Of a stretch of DNA of 64,000 nucleotides, positions 25,031 through 35,116 are shown one piece after another. Within the stretch, counting starts at the first letter, position 1. Every line of letters begins with the position of its first letter. Below the pieces are notes generated by a model, which saw only the letters and a list, made by a program, of their open reading frames with translations, did not search any database and was not told the DNA's origin. The position numbers and the translations under genes are program-made. This DNA is from Weissella confusa (GTDB taxonomy: Bacteria > Bacillota > Bacilli > Lactobacillales > Lactobacillaceae): contig JQAY01000001.1 of NCBI GenBank assembly GCA_001436895.1, positions 76,776 to 140,775 on the forward strand. The letters are read 5' to 3'.

Positions 25031-25071
25031 AAAAATGCATCAGTGCCGAATGTGGCGCTGATGCATTTTTG
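25030..25071 (-). terminator. Terminator of the fic gene
   Basis: 17-bp stem AAAAATGCATCAGTGCC with its complement (one wobble), six-base loop; T run on the minus strand. Confidence 0.85.
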
Positions 25072-25074
25072 ACA

Positions 25075-25887
25075 TTATTTGAAAAACTTATCCGGTAAAT
25101 TGGTGTCGTTTTCAGATCGAATGATTTCTTCTTCGTTACGACGTAGTACATCAAGGTAGTTATCTAACTCTTGATTTTCGTAATCGGCCACCAAAGCTAT
25201 AAAATTGGTAGGATTTTTAGATAGCTGAGCATTTCGAAGTGTTTCCATGTATTGAATACGTGAATCAGTATCGGGTTGGATATTGATGATTGGATAACCG
25301 AACCGTACCAATGACATGTTCATCAGCAATCGTGACGTTCGACCGTTTCCATCAATGAACGGGTGAATTGAGACCAGCTTGAAATGTGCCCAAGCTGCCA
25401 ATTCAACTGGATGAATTTTAGTGAGATTCTCGTTGTATTCAACTACGAAACTTTCAACAGCATCAGGAATTGATAAGGGATCTAGGTATTTGTTTTCTTC
25501 ATAACCTGCTGGCCAGACATCGATTTGACGATAACGCCCAGCTTCAGCCCGGCTTTCAGCAGTGCCGTACGTGACTAAACGATTTAAGTCTCGAATATCG
25601 GTGCTACTGATACTTTGAGTGTTCGTTGCCAGGTCACGCATGTAGTCGAATGCTTCACTCAAATCAAGGACTTCTAGGTGCTCCTTTACTGGTTTCCCAG
25701 CGATTGTAAGTCCCGTTTCCATAATTGAGGCAGTTTCATACTCAGTTAAGGTATTGCCTTCAATAGCGTTTGAAGACCAAACGTGTTCGATTTTTTTCTG
25801 GTGTTCGAGACGCTCGACTTCAGTTTTAGAAAGTGGTCGAAAGCGTTCAATCTGTTGGCGCTTTTGGGTTAACTCATCAAAAATCAT
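25075..25887 (-). CDS. Fic-domain protein (class II AMPylator-like)
   Basis: Fic proteins transfer AMP or similar groups to target proteins. The 270-residue protein has the full catalytic motif HPFIDGNGRTSR (His at about 172) and an N-terminal inhibitory helix motif SSNAIEGN (38-45) that fits the class II pattern [ST]xxxE[GN], so it is self-inhibited. No separate antitoxin gene is needed or seen. C-terminal residues 225-270 are helical and charged. It is convergent to the SIR2-HerA pair in the same island. Ribosome binding site AAGGAGG. Target unknown; stress or defence role is inferred from context. Confidence 0.92.
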   Translation of the reverse strand: MIFDELTQKRQQIERFRPLSKTEVERLEHQKKIEHVWSSNAIEGNTLTEYETASIMETGLTIAGKPVKEHLEVLDLSEAFDYMRDLATNTQSISSTDIRDLNRLVTYGTAESRAEAGRYRQIDVWPAGYEENKYLDPLSIPDAVESFVVEYNENLTKIHPVELAAWAHFKLVSIHPFIDGNGRTSRLLMNMSLVRFGYPIINIQPDTDSRIQYMETLRNAQLSKNPTNFIALVADYENQELDNYLDVLRRNEEEIIRSENDTNLPDKFFK

Positions 25888-26052
25888 AGCGTCCTCCTTG
25901 AATTAGTATTTCTTTGAGTATACCAAGATGCAGGTGGAATTAGTACTGGAAGCGGAGGAGTGATCTTTCAACATTCTAACTCACCCTTCTCTGGAATTAG
26001 CCGGAAGATAAGCGAATTTACCGGATAAACTGATTCTAGAAAGGTGAGTAAT

Positions 26053-27210
26053 ATGACAAGAATAAAAGAACATCTGAAGGTATTGGCGACTGACATTGGT
26101 CCGCGATTGACAGGAACACCTGGCAACAAGCGGGCGACGGCTTATGTCGCTGCCGTTTTGCGAGAACTTGGTTATCAAGTTGAGCAACAACAATTTGATG
26201 CTATGGACTGGGAAGGCCACGGTGCGACATTAAAGGTGGACGGTCAAAAAATTCTGGTGCAATCAGCTGACTATAGTAATCCAGCAAATGTGGTTGGTGA
26301 TTTAGTGATTGTTGATACACTTGAGAGTCTGCAAACTGCCAACCTAAAGGGGCGAATTTGTGTGCTCACGGGTGAGTTAACAGCGGAAGTGTTGATGCCG
26401 AAAAACTTTACGTTCTATAACCCTGAATCACATCAACAGATTATTGCCGCCTTGGAATCAGGCGAACCGGCCGCGATTATTTCTGTTAGCCATAGTGATG
26501 AGCCGACTGCGGTTATCCAAGACGGCGATTTTGAGATACCGGTTCTGGGCGTATCTCAGAATGATGGCGAAAAGCTGCAAAGTGGCCATCGGGCGCAGGT
26601 TGTTATTAAGACTAGTCGATCTAAGAGTACTGGTGAAAATGTCCTTGGTCATTTGGGTGAAGGGCAGAAGATTGCAATTGTTGCCCATATTGATACAGCG
26701 CCCAAAACAATTGGTGCACTGGATAATGCTAGTGGTGTTGCAACGTTATTGGCGATTGCTGAAAAATTGAAGGATTGGCACGGTAAGTCGGCGTTAGAGT
26801 TTGTGGTTATGAATGGCGAGGATAATTATGCCATGCCAGGTGAAATGGTGGTATCAGAAAAACTAGCAGCTGAGTCGGCCATGTATAAAATCGTCGTGAA
26901 TTTAGATGGTATTGGCATGCGCGGTAGTAAAATTGCGTATTCAGACTATGAACTGCCAGATGACTTTAAGGAAGTTTCTGAGAAGACTTTTTCACAGGGA
27001 GAGGAATTCGTAACCGTTGATCCGTGGCCAATGGGTGATCATATGGTTTACGTCGCAATGGGCGTGCCTGCGATTGCATTGACGTCGGCAGATGTTTTTG
27101 CGCAAATGGACTCATTACACGGGGATGCAGATAACGCGGATGTTGTTGATGTGAAGATGTGTGATGTTGTGGCAGATGCAGTTGCTCGGTTTATTGAAGC
27201 AATAGACTGA
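26053..27210 (+). CDS. M28-family metallopeptidase (aminopeptidase)
   Basis: A 385-residue zinc aminopeptidase of family M28. Motifs in order: IVAHIDTAP (His about 212, Asp 214), GALDNASGVA with the bridging Asp, VMNGEDNYAMPG (catalytic Glu-Asp), VVNLDGIGMRG (Asp) and MGDHMVYVAMGVPAIAL (His). A PA-like domain interrupts the first part (about 70-185). No signal peptide, so cytoplasmic. ATG 26053 has AAAGG seven bases upstream. Monocistronic, with a strong terminator. Natural substrates are probably peptides taken up by the cell. Confidence 0.9.
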   Translation: MTRIKEHLKVLATDIGPRLTGTPGNKRATAYVAAVLRELGYQVEQQQFDAMDWEGHGATLKVDGQKILVQSADYSNPANVVGDLVIVDTLESLQTANLKGRICVLTGELTAEVLMPKNFTFYNPESHQQIIAALESGEPAAIISVSHSDEPTAVIQDGDFEIPVLGVSQNDGEKLQSGHRAQVVIKTSRSKSTGENVLGHLGEGQKIAIVAHIDTAPKTIGALDNASGVATLLAIAEKLKDWHGKSALEFVVMNGEDNYAMPGEMVVSEKLAAESAMYKIVVNLDGIGMRGSKIAYSDYELPDDFKEVSEKTFSQGEEFVTVDPWPMGDHMVYVAMGVPAIALTSADVFAQMDSLHGDADNADVVDVKMCDVVADAVARFIEAID

Positions 27211-27251
27211 TACAGCTCATTAACGAAAAATAATGCATATGTCGATATACG

Positions 27252-27297
27252 AGCGTTGCACAACGAGAATTATTCTCGTTGTGCAACGCTTTTTTTC
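27252..27297 (+). terminator. Strong terminator after the M28 gene
   Basis: 18-bp nearly perfect stem GCGTTGCACAACGAGAAT with its complement and T7. Confidence 0.92.
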
Positions 27298-27478
27298 TAC
27301 GCTTCATCACGGTTTGCGCATGTTTTTGGTGGGTGAAACCGTTGCGATAGCTATCTTTGGTACCGCTACTGGATATGTGTTAAAACTAAGCTGTATTGAT
27401 CTTGTGGAGTGGTGAGTGAGCTCCGAGAGGGACGAGGTCGGAACACGTTAGAGAGTATATAACAGTGGGGGTTTAAAA

Positions 27479-30400
27479 ATGAATAAGGCAGACAAAGCCT
27501 TGGGGACATCCGAGCAACGCAAGCGGATGTATAAGTCCAAGAAGATGTGGGTGATTGCCGGGATTTCCTGTTTGACGTTAGGCGGGGGCGTAGCGTTAGA
27601 CTTTCCGGATATTTCGGTTGATCGTAATGGCGTTCACTTGGTCCAAAGAACGGCTGACGCAGCGGTCGTGGATGGTCAATTGTTTACGAACGTCGAAACG
27701 ACATCGAATGCAACGGAATCACTACCGGTTGGGCAGCCAACTAATGTTGATTTCACGATGGATGCAAGTGGTGCGGCTGATGTTTCAGTACTTGGCGATA
27801 CGTCTCGTGAAGTGGCATTGCAGGTGCCGGCTGGGACGGATATTGAGGCAGCTGGGCCAATTCAAGTGCACGTTGAAGTAATCGGTGGACTGGGGACGGT
27901 TCTTGATCCAGTTGTGGATGCATTGGAACTGGTCTTAACGGGATTGGATACAACAATCATACAAGCGGCGATTGGTTCTGAAGTTATAGATAACCTGAAT
28001 AAAACATTAGATAATTTGAAAAACGGTGCTGTTACAGCGGATTACACAGTTGATCCTAGCGAAGCGACAGTAGAAACGTTGCCAGATGGCAGTCAGTATT
28101 TGTCGGTGGATTTGGATGGCGGATTGGGAACAGCTTTGAGTCAAACGCTTACCAAGACTCTGACTGATTTGTTGAATACAGTGAAAAGTATTAGTGTTCT
28201 GGGTGTTGATATCAGTTCGATAACTTCACCGCTCATTGATGGTGTGCTGACGCCGACCATTACCAGCTTGTCTTCAGGAACAGGGAATACTGTTAATAAA
28301 TTGGTAGATGCTGCTGTTTTGGGTAGCACAACGGTCACGGTTCCGACGACAATCACGCCGGATGGCTCAACATCACCAGTCGAAGTTAAGGGAGCGATTG
28401 CGAGCTCAGATGCGATTAATCTTGATTTGTTTGCTGGTGTTGCCAGTTCAACTGATGTCTTAGTTGATTTGACGACGGCGAAGGCAAATGCCAATGCGCA
28501 GATTGATGCTTTGACTGCATTGACGGATGCCGAACGCGCAGATTATAAGAGTCAGGTCGAGGCTGCAACTAGTACAGACGCGATTGATGGGATTGTCACG
28601 ACTGCGCAATCGGCAAACGAGTTGGCACAAGGAAAGTTAGATGCTAACACTGCGATTGATGCGCTAACTTATTTGTCCGATGATGAAAAGGCTGCATACA
28701 AGCAACAAGTTGCGAGTGCAACGACGGTTGAAGATACGAATAATGTGGTGACGGCAGCAACGACGCAAAATCTAGCAAACGCCAAGACATGGGGAACTGT
28801 CGAAGTCGCCGGCCTAACGAATTTAGATGATGCTTCGAAGCAAGAATTCACAACACAAATACAAGGCGCAACAACGACCGAGCAAGTTGAACAAATTGTT
28901 ACGGCTGCCCAAACAGCTGACGCAACCGCACTTGCTGACGCACGAACGACGGCCACGACCGCAATTGATGGCATGGCTTATTTGTCGACCGCTGAAAAGG
29001 ATGACTACAAAGCGAAGGTGGCGAGTGCAACTGACGTGGCTGGTGTGAATGTCGTTGTGTCTGATGCAACTGATCAAAATTTGGCAAATGCCCAATCCTG
29101 GGCGAACGATGAAATCACCAAGTTGGTTAACCTGGATGCTGATGCTAAACAAGGCTACGCTAATCAGGTGACGACTGCTACAACTGTGGCGCAAGTTGAA
29201 CAGATTGTGGCCGATGCTAAAGCGGCGGATGCAGCCGTTGTGGCAGCTGAACGTACGAAGGCAAATGCCACCATTGATGCGTTGACCTATTTGTCGACGG
29301 AAGAAGTGGCTGGATACAAGCAAGATATTGAAAATGCCAGGACTGTCACTGGTGTGGATGACGTGGTGACGCAAGCCACGGCGATGAATTTTGAGAATGC
29401 TAAAGACCAGGCAACAACAGCAATCAATGTGTTACCTAACTTGGCATCAGATGATCAGGCAACGTACGTCGATAAATTGGCTGATGCTAAAACAGTTGCC
29501 GATGTTGAACAAATTGTCGCTGACGCAAATGCAGCTGATTTAGCGATATTGGCTGATGCGCAAGATGAGGCGAAAGCGACTGTTAATGCGTTGACCTACT
29601 TGTCATCAGACGAGAAAACAGACTTTGAGAATCAGATTGCCAATGCTAAAACGGTGACCGATGTTGCTGCGATTGTTGCGCAAGCAAAGAATGCTGATGT
29701 GGCGGATGCGCGGGTTTGGGCAACAAACGAAATCAGTGCATTGAATAACTTAGATACTGATGCACAACAGTCGTTTATTTCTAAGTTGCCGGATGCTGAA
29801 ACGGTGGCGACGGTTGAACAAATCGTGGCTGATGCGAAGGTTGCTGACGAAAGCGCATTGCAGGATGCTCAGGCTGAAGCAACTGAGACAATTAAAGAGT
29901 TGACGTATTTGTCAGATACAGACAAGTCAACTGCGACACAAACCATCGATGACGCAACGACGATTACTGATGTTGATAAGGCGATTGCGGATGCGACTGT
30001 TAAGAATTTGACGAACGCTAAGGCATCAGCAACGAATGAGATTGGCAAGCTAGCGAACCTGTCTGAAGGGGATCAAACAACATATACAGAACAAGCTAAC
30101 AAGGCGACGGACGTGGCGACTGTTGAAAAAGCAGTCGCGGATGCGAAGGATGCGGCCGAGTTGGCGTTAGCCGAAGCGCAAAAAGCAGCTGATACAACGA
30201 TTGCTTATTTGACGTACTTATCAGCGGATGAGCTGACTGACTTCAAGCAACAAGTAACCGACGCAACGACCATTACAGATGTGACGCAGGTCGTTACTGA
30301 GGCAACCGACCAGAATTTAACCAACGCCAAGGAATCAGGCACAGATGAAATCAACGGTTTGAAAAATCTTGATGATAGTCAGAAACAAACGTTTGTTGAA

Positions 30401-33175
30401 CAAGTTACTAATGCAGATGCGACGGACGCAGTTGAGCAAATCGTTGCTGATGCCAAAGCGGCTGATGAATTAGCGGGACAGAAAGCTGATGCGCAAGCTG
30501 AAATCGATGCTATGACGTATTTGTCAGATGATGAGAAATCGACGTATAAGGATCAAGTTGCCGAATCAACTGATGCAACCGGTGTGAACAAGGCTGTCGA
30601 CGAAGCGGATGCAACTAACTTGGCGAACGCTCAGGATTCAGCAACAACTGAAATTGGCAATCTGGCTAATCTATCAGATTCCGAGCGGACTGATTACGCC
30701 AATCAAGTTACGCAGGCGGATGATGTCGCAGCGGTTGAACAAATTCTTGCCGATGCACAAGCAACTGATTTGAAAAATGCGCAAGCGTCAGCAGAAACAG
30801 CCATTGATGACATGGCTTATTTGTCAACGAATGAAAAGTCTGAGTTTAAGCAAGCAGTTGCTGATGAAAAAGACGTTGAAGTAGTCACACAGACGGTTAC
30901 AGATGCCACGACACAAAATTTGGCGAACGCTAAGGAATCGGCAACGACTGAAATTTCTGATTTGCAGAACTTGAGTGATAACCAGAAGCAAACGTTTATT
31001 GATCAACTTACTGACGCCACGACAACGGACGCGGTTGAGCAAATTGTAGCTGACGCCAAAGCAGCTGATGAATTGGCTGCACAAAAAGCCGATGCACAAG
31101 CGGATATCGATGATATGACCTACTTTTCTGATGATGAGAAGGTTGATTATAGGCAACAAATCTCAGATGCGACTGATGCAACGGGTGTTAATGCTGTTGT
31201 TGACGAAGCGACTGACACGAATTTGGCAAATGCAAAAGAAAGCGCGGCAACTGAGATTGGCAACTTAGTCAATTTGTCTGAGTCTGACCAATCAACGTAT
31301 ACAGGCCAAGCTAATCAGGCGACGGATGTGGCGACTGTTGAACAAGCAGTGACTAATGCGAAGAACGCTGATAAGGCAGCGTTGGCGGAAGCGCAAAAAG
31401 ACGCAGACACAGCGATTGCTGATTTGACGTACTTGTCGGCGGATGAAAAGGATGATGCTCAGCAACAAGTAGCTGATGCCATGACGATCGCTGATGTTGA
31501 GCAGAGTGTGACCGAAGCGACCGACCAAAATTTGGCGAATGCCAAGGATTGGGCAAATGGTGCAATTGCTGGGCTGGCTAATTTGGATGCAGATATGAAG
31601 CAATCATTTGATAATCAAGTTTCAGTGGCTGAGACAACTAGTGCCATTGAGCAGATCGTTGCCGATGCGCAGGCGGCTGATAAGCTGGCGGACCAAAAAT
31701 CAGATGGCCAGGTCGAAATTGATAACATGACTTATTTGACTGACGATGAGAAGTCGGCTTATAACCAACAAATTTCAGATGCGACTGATATTGCGGGGGT
31801 TAACGCCGTGGTTGATGACGCAACTGACCAAAATTTGGCCAATGCCAAAGAAGCAGCGACGACTGAGATTAGTAACCTAGCGAACTTGTCTGACACTGAC
31901 CAAACGACGTATACGAATCAAGTCAATCAGGCGACGGATGTCGCGACAGTTGAACAAGCGGTCACCGATGCAAAGCAGGCAGCTGACTCAGCGTTGGTCG
32001 AGGCACAAAACGATGGCACAGCAACGATTGATAATCTAAGTTATTTGTCATCAGATGAGCAGACCGACTTTAAGCAACAGATTGCTAACGCCGAGAATGT
32101 TGCCGATATCGTACCAATTGTCACTGATGCGACGAACCAAAATTTGGCGAATGCTAAGACTGACGCAATGGCTGAGATTGATGACTTACAGCATTTGGCT
32201 GACGATAAGAAGCAGTCGTTTGTTGATCAGATTTCGAATGCGGATACAGTGTCAGCGGTTGAGCAAATCGTTGCAAATGCCAAATTGGCGGCCGAGTTAG
32301 CACAACAACAAGCAACCGCTGAGACGCAAATCGATGAAATGGCGTATTTGTCTGATGATGAAAAAGCGTCATACAAGGACCGTGTTGTAAATGCGACAAC
32401 TTCAGATGAGGTCACAACGATTATTGACGAAGCCGAAGCAACTAACTTGGCAAATGCAAAAGAGTGGGCACATGACGAAATCAGTGACCTGACTAACTTG
32501 TCAGCTAGTTTGGTAAGTTCGTTTAGCAGTGAAGCCAGTGACTCAGATACCGTGGCCGAAGTAGAAGAAGTTGTGGAGGAAGCAACGGCTGCCAATGAGC
32601 AACCCGAACCGGAACAAACAGCTGAAAGTGATTCGGTTCCAACGAGTAATGCTGCAACAACCACAAATTATCAAAAGGACGAAACAGTGGCGGTTGATAC
32701 TGCAATGAACGTAGCGACGAATGATGAGTCAACGAATAACGTAGTGGCAGCACCGTTGCCTTTGAGTAACGCTCAAGCAGCGACAGTTGGCACAGCGACG
32801 GAATCGACGGACACGCCTATTTGGAACGATAATGGTCTACAGAATAATGTCATCACCCCAGCGGGTGAGACAGCAACTAGTTCACTACCCAATGCGGTGG
32901 GTGACCAGATGATTTCGTCTAATGGGGATGCGTCAGGTGCATCGAACCCATACGTCGCAACTAACGGAGGCTCACACCAAGGTCAGGCAATTGATGATCG
33001 CATTGTTTACAACGGCTCAAGCAAAGAAGTAACGGATGGCCAAATCGAGTCACAGGAAACGGATGAACAAACCGAAAAGGTGGCTGACGTACGACCATAT
33101 CTTGTTGGTATTTTTGCATTCTGTGCGATGTTCTTAGCGTGGATTATGCGTCGTAAAGACAAGAAAGACCAATAG
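27479..33175 (+). CDS. Giant repeat surface protein with 27 GA/DUF1542-like modules
   Basis: A 1898-residue exported protein. Residues 15-45 (KRMYKSKKMWVIAG and the hydrophobic part) resemble the KxYKxGKxW signal peptide of lactobacillar adhesins. Residues 60-330 form a non-repeat domain. From about 334 to 1705 run 27 modules of about 50 residues, alternating two types ('LTYLS' and 'LxNL' modules), each a likely three-helix bundle similar to GA or DUF1542/FIVAR modules of Ebh-type proteins. Modules 11-26 also form a four-module repeat of about 200 residues, four times. A low-complexity Asn/Thr/Gln region (about 1705-1865) and a TM helix (about 1866-1890) with RRKDKKDQ tail end the protein. 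No LPXTG motif. Probably an adhesin or stalk; function inferred. Confidence 0.85.
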   Translation: MNKADKALGTSEQRKRMYKSKKMWVIAGISCLTLGGGVALDFPDISVDRNGVHLVQRTADAAVVDGQLFTNVETTSNATESLPVGQPTNVDFTMDASGAADVSVLGDTSREVALQVPAGTDIEAAGPIQVHVEVIGGLGTVLDPVVDALELVLTGLDTTIIQAAIGSEVIDNLNKTLDNLKNGAVTADYTVDPSEATVETLPDGSQYLSVDLDGGLGTALSQTLTKTLTDLLNTVKSISVLGVDISSITSPLIDGVLTPTITSLSSGTGNTVNKLVDAAVLGSTTVTVPTTITPDGSTSPVEVKGAIASSDAINLDLFAGVASSTDVLVDLTTAKANANAQIDALTALTDAERADYKSQVEAATSTDAIDGIVTTAQSANELAQGKLDANTAIDALTYLSDDEKAAYKQQVASATTVEDTNNVVTAATTQNLANAKTWGTVEVAGLTNLDDASKQEFTTQIQGATTTEQVEQIVTAAQTADATALADARTTATTAIDGMAYLSTAEKDDYKAKVASATDVAGVNVVVSDATDQNLANAQSWANDEITKLVNLDADAKQGYANQVTTATTVAQVEQIVADAKAADAAVVAAERTKANATIDALTYLSTEEVAGYKQDIENARTVTGVDDVVTQATAMNFENAKDQATTAINVLPNLASDDQATYVDKLADAKTVADVEQIVADANAADLAILADAQDEAKATVNALTYLSSDEKTDFENQIANAKTVTDVAAIVAQAKNADVADARVWATNEISALNNLDTDAQQSFISKLPDAETVATVEQIVADAKVADESALQDAQAEATETIKELTYLSDTDKSTATQTIDDATTITDVDKAIADATVKNLTNAKASATNEIGKLANLSEGDQTTYTEQANKATDVATVEKAVADAKDAAELALAEAQKAADTTIAYLTYLSADELTDFKQQVTDATTITDVTQVVTEATDQNLTNAKESGTDEINGLKNLDDSQKQTFVEQVTNADATDAVEQIVADAKAADELAGQKADAQAEIDAMTYLSDDEKSTYKDQVAESTDATGVNKAVDEADATNLANAQDSATTEIGNLANLSDSERTDYANQVTQADDVAAVEQILADAQATDLKNAQASAETAIDDMAYLSTNEKSEFKQAVADEKDVEVVTQTVTDATTQNLANAKESATTEISDLQNLSDNQKQTFIDQLTDATTTDAVEQIVADAKAADELAAQKADAQADIDDMTYFSDDEKVDYRQQISDATDATGVNAVVDEATDTNLANAKESAATEIGNLVNLSESDQSTYTGQANQATDVATVEQAVTNAKNADKAALAEAQKDADTAIADLTYLSADEKDDAQQQVADAMTIADVEQSVTEATDQNLANAKDWANGAIAGLANLDADMKQSFDNQVSVAETTSAIEQIVADAQAADKLADQKSDGQVEIDNMTYLTDDEKSAYNQQISDATDIAGVNAVVDDATDQNLANAKEAATTEISNLANLSDTDQTTYTNQVNQATDVATVEQAVTDAKQAADSALVEAQNDGTATIDNLSYLSSDEQTDFKQQIANAENVADIVPIVTDATNQNLANAKTDAMAEIDDLQHLADDKKQSFVDQISNADTVSAVEQIVANAKLAAELAQQQATAETQIDEMAYLSDDEKASYKDRVVNATTSDEVTTIIDEAEATNLANAKEWAHDEISDLTNLSASLVSSFSSEASDSDTVAEVEEVVEEATAANEQPEPEQTAESDSVPTSNAATTTNYQKDETVAVDTAMNVATNDESTNNVVAAPLPLSNAQAATVGTATESTDTPIWNDNGLQNNVITPAGETATSSLPNAVGDQMISSNGDASGASNPYVATNGGSHQGQAIDDRIVYNGSSKEVTDGQIESQETDEQTEKVADVRPYLVGIFAFCAMFLAWIMRRKDKKDQ
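28478..32600 (+). repeat. Tandem protein-coding repeats, about 150-bp units within 600-bp units
   Basis: 27 units of 147-160 bp encode alternating module types A and B. From about unit 11 the array is built of four larger blocks of about 600 bp (units 11-14, 15-18, 19-22, 23-26), whose members match position by position. This indicates block-wise duplication of four units after an older two-unit duplication. Confidence 0.85.
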
Positions 33176-33253
33176 TGAGAGCCTTAAACTCGAATAAACA
33201 AATCTGTTTGGTATAATTTGGCAAAACAGGTGGGTTTAGGGGAGAAAAATACT

Positions 33254-35035
33254 ATGAAACAAACAATCTGGACGCTGTTATGGCGTCGGTTTTGGCAATC
33301 GAAATGGACGCTGAGTCGGCTGTTCTTCTCGATTACGATTTTAATTTCAGTTATCGTCGTGCCAGTTTTGAAAGGCTTGTTGTACGTCGGTCAATGGCTT
33401 GATGAAGTGCCGTTTATGTCCCTCTCAAACGTAGGACAGGTGCTGATGCAAAATCCAATCTTTACGGTCATTTTAGTCATCACGGTGCTGATTCTGTTAA
33501 CGGTGTTTATCAGTCAATTGGCCAGTTACACGATTGGTTTTTCGGCGGTACACGAGGGCCAACGTCCAACTGCAACTAGCGTCATGAAGACTGCTTTACA
33601 TCGTTTGCGCCAAGGTGGTGTTGGTGCGTGGGTATTGATTTTGTTTTACGGCATTGTGGTTCTGCCATTTCCGATGTTGGCGTTTCACTCGCAGTTGACA
33701 GCGGATTTAATTATCCCGCAATTTGTGTGGCCGACTATTACCGGCACGCCTTGGATGATAACGCTTATCTGGGTACTTGGTTTGGCAGCGTTATTCTTCG
33801 CCATTCGATTTTTCTACGTATTACCGGAAATTATGCTGGCTGAACATAAAGCGGGATTGGCAATCAAAAACAGTTGGCGCAAAACAAGTGGTGCGCAAGG
33901 TATTAAATTAGCACTGACACTGTTGGCTGGTTCAATTTTGGTTGGTTTATTAACGTTGATTGTCTTTGGATTGACTTGGAGTGCGCAATATATTGTCGAT
34001 TGGTTTGCACCATTCATGCTCAGTGCCCTGACAGCGGTTGTGACCTTCACGTTCGCGACGCTGATTGATATTTTCTTTGGCATCATGAGTTTGCAGTTCA
34101 TTATTGGGCTGATGGCTCGTGATTATCAGGTTGTGCAACTTGTTGATTATGCTACGAAGCCGCGCCACACAAAGCGTGTTGTTGGGTTAATCCTAATGCT
34201 AGGTGCGTTGATCCAAGGAGCGGGGCCGTCATTGTTTTTCGTTGTGAATACAGTTAGCCGACCATTGGTGACCTTGTCGCACCGTGGTGTGGATGACGGT
34301 AACGGGGTGCAAAACACCATTCCGGCGATGATTGATACGGTGTCGCATGCTCGTCCGAGTTTTGTGGAAATGGACATCCGCCAAACTAAGGATGGTAAAT
34401 GGGTGGTGATGCACGATCCAAATTTGGCAGCTTTGACAAAGGGCGCTTCGGACAAGTCAGTTTCTGATTTGACGTTAGCCGAAGCAACTAAGTTGACCGT
34501 CTATGAGAATGGTCACCAAGCTAAGATTCCGAGCTTTGAAGAATATGCCAAAGCAGCAGAACGTTGCAATGTAAAACTACTAGTCGAAATTAAGACAGAG
34601 CGAACTAATGCGCCTGACTTAGCTGATTCATTCTTGAATCAATTCCAAACAACAATGGATAAAAACGGTTGGCAGATGCACAGTTTGAACTATTCAGTTG
34701 TGCAGCGTTTGAAGACACTGGATAAGAAGCTGCAAGTCGGCATGATTTTGCCGGGTGACTTTATTGGTGCGCCAGTGACGAAGGCGGATTTCTACACGAT
34801 GGAATACTCTTATTTGACGCAAAGTCAGGTCGATGATTTGAATGAGCGTGGTAAGGGGATTTATGCCTGGACGGTGAATGACTCACAGGGCATGGTTGAA
34901 ACCTATGCTAAGGGTGTCCAAGGCGAAATTACGGATGATGTGTCAGAGTTGAAGTCGGTTGTGCAAGAGACACACCGGGCACACGTGATGCATCAGAAGC
35001 TAGGATTGTATATTGTTAACATTTTGGCAAATTAA
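33254..35035 (+). CDS. Membrane glycerophosphodiester phosphodiesterase (GdpD family)
   Basis: A 593-residue protein: an N-terminal membrane domain (about 1-330, roughly eight hydrophobic segments, the GdpD-associated membrane domain) fused to a GDPD catalytic domain (about 335-590). Catalytic motifs: LSHRGVDDGNGVQNTIPA, FVEMDIRQTKDGKWVVMHDPNL (Glu, Asp, His), KLLVEIKTER and GIYAWTVND. Hydrolyses glycerophosphodiesters to alcohol and glycerol-3-phosphate, perhaps from lipid or lipoteichoic acid turnover. A TATAAT at 33212-33217 supplies the promoter; ATG 33254 with GGGGAG is preferred over TTG 33218. Monocistronic. Confidence 0.92.
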   Translation: MKQTIWTLLWRRFWQSKWTLSRLFFSITILISVIVVPVLKGLLYVGQWLDEVPFMSLSNVGQVLMQNPIFTVILVITVLILLTVFISQLASYTIGFSAVHEGQRPTATSVMKTALHRLRQGGVGAWVLILFYGIVVLPFPMLAFHSQLTADLIIPQFVWPTITGTPWMITLIWVLGLAALFFAIRFFYVLPEIMLAEHKAGLAIKNSWRKTSGAQGIKLALTLLAGSILVGLLTLIVFGLTWSAQYIVDWFAPFMLSALTAVVTFTFATLIDIFFGIMSLQFIIGLMARDYQVVQLVDYATKPRHTKRVVGLILMLGALIQGAGPSLFFVVNTVSRPLVTLSHRGVDDGNGVQNTIPAMIDTVSHARPSFVEMDIRQTKDGKWVVMHDPNLAALTKGASDKSVSDLTLAEATKLTVYENGHQAKIPSFEEYAKAAERCNVKLLVEIKTERTNAPDLADSFLNQFQTTMDKNGWQMHSLNYSVVQRLKTLDKKLQVGMILPGDFIGAPVTKADFYTMEYSYLTQSQVDDLNERGKGIYAWTVNDSQGMVETYAKGVQGEITDDVSELKSVVQETHRAHVMHQKLGLYIVNILAN

Positions 35036-35046
35036 TAAATGATGGA

Positions 35047-35084
35047 AAGTCGAGACATGCAATGCGATGTCTCGACTTTTTGTG
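35047..35084 (+). terminator. Terminator after the GdpD-family gene
   Basis: 12-bp perfect stem AAGTCGAGACAT and complement, then TTTTTG. Confidence 0.9.
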
Positions 35085-35116
35085 CTAAATACGAACTTTA
35101 TGTAAATGACAATGCT

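Noticed and set aside
27334-27347. CcpA-binding cre site upstream of the surface protein gene
   Set aside because: TGAAACCGTTGCGA fits 12 of 14 consensus positions, but the two mismatches fall in the conserved right half and there is no supporting context.
28478-32600. CRISPR array or DNA-level satellite
   Set aside because: The repeats are long, diverged, in frame and encode protein modules; there are no short identical repeats with unique spacers or cas genes anywhere in the window.
28823-32664. Several long minus-strand ORFs opposite the surface protein repeats
   Set aside because: Antisense frames stay open because the repeat units are multiples of three and share the same codons; no ribosome binding sites or sensible protein features.
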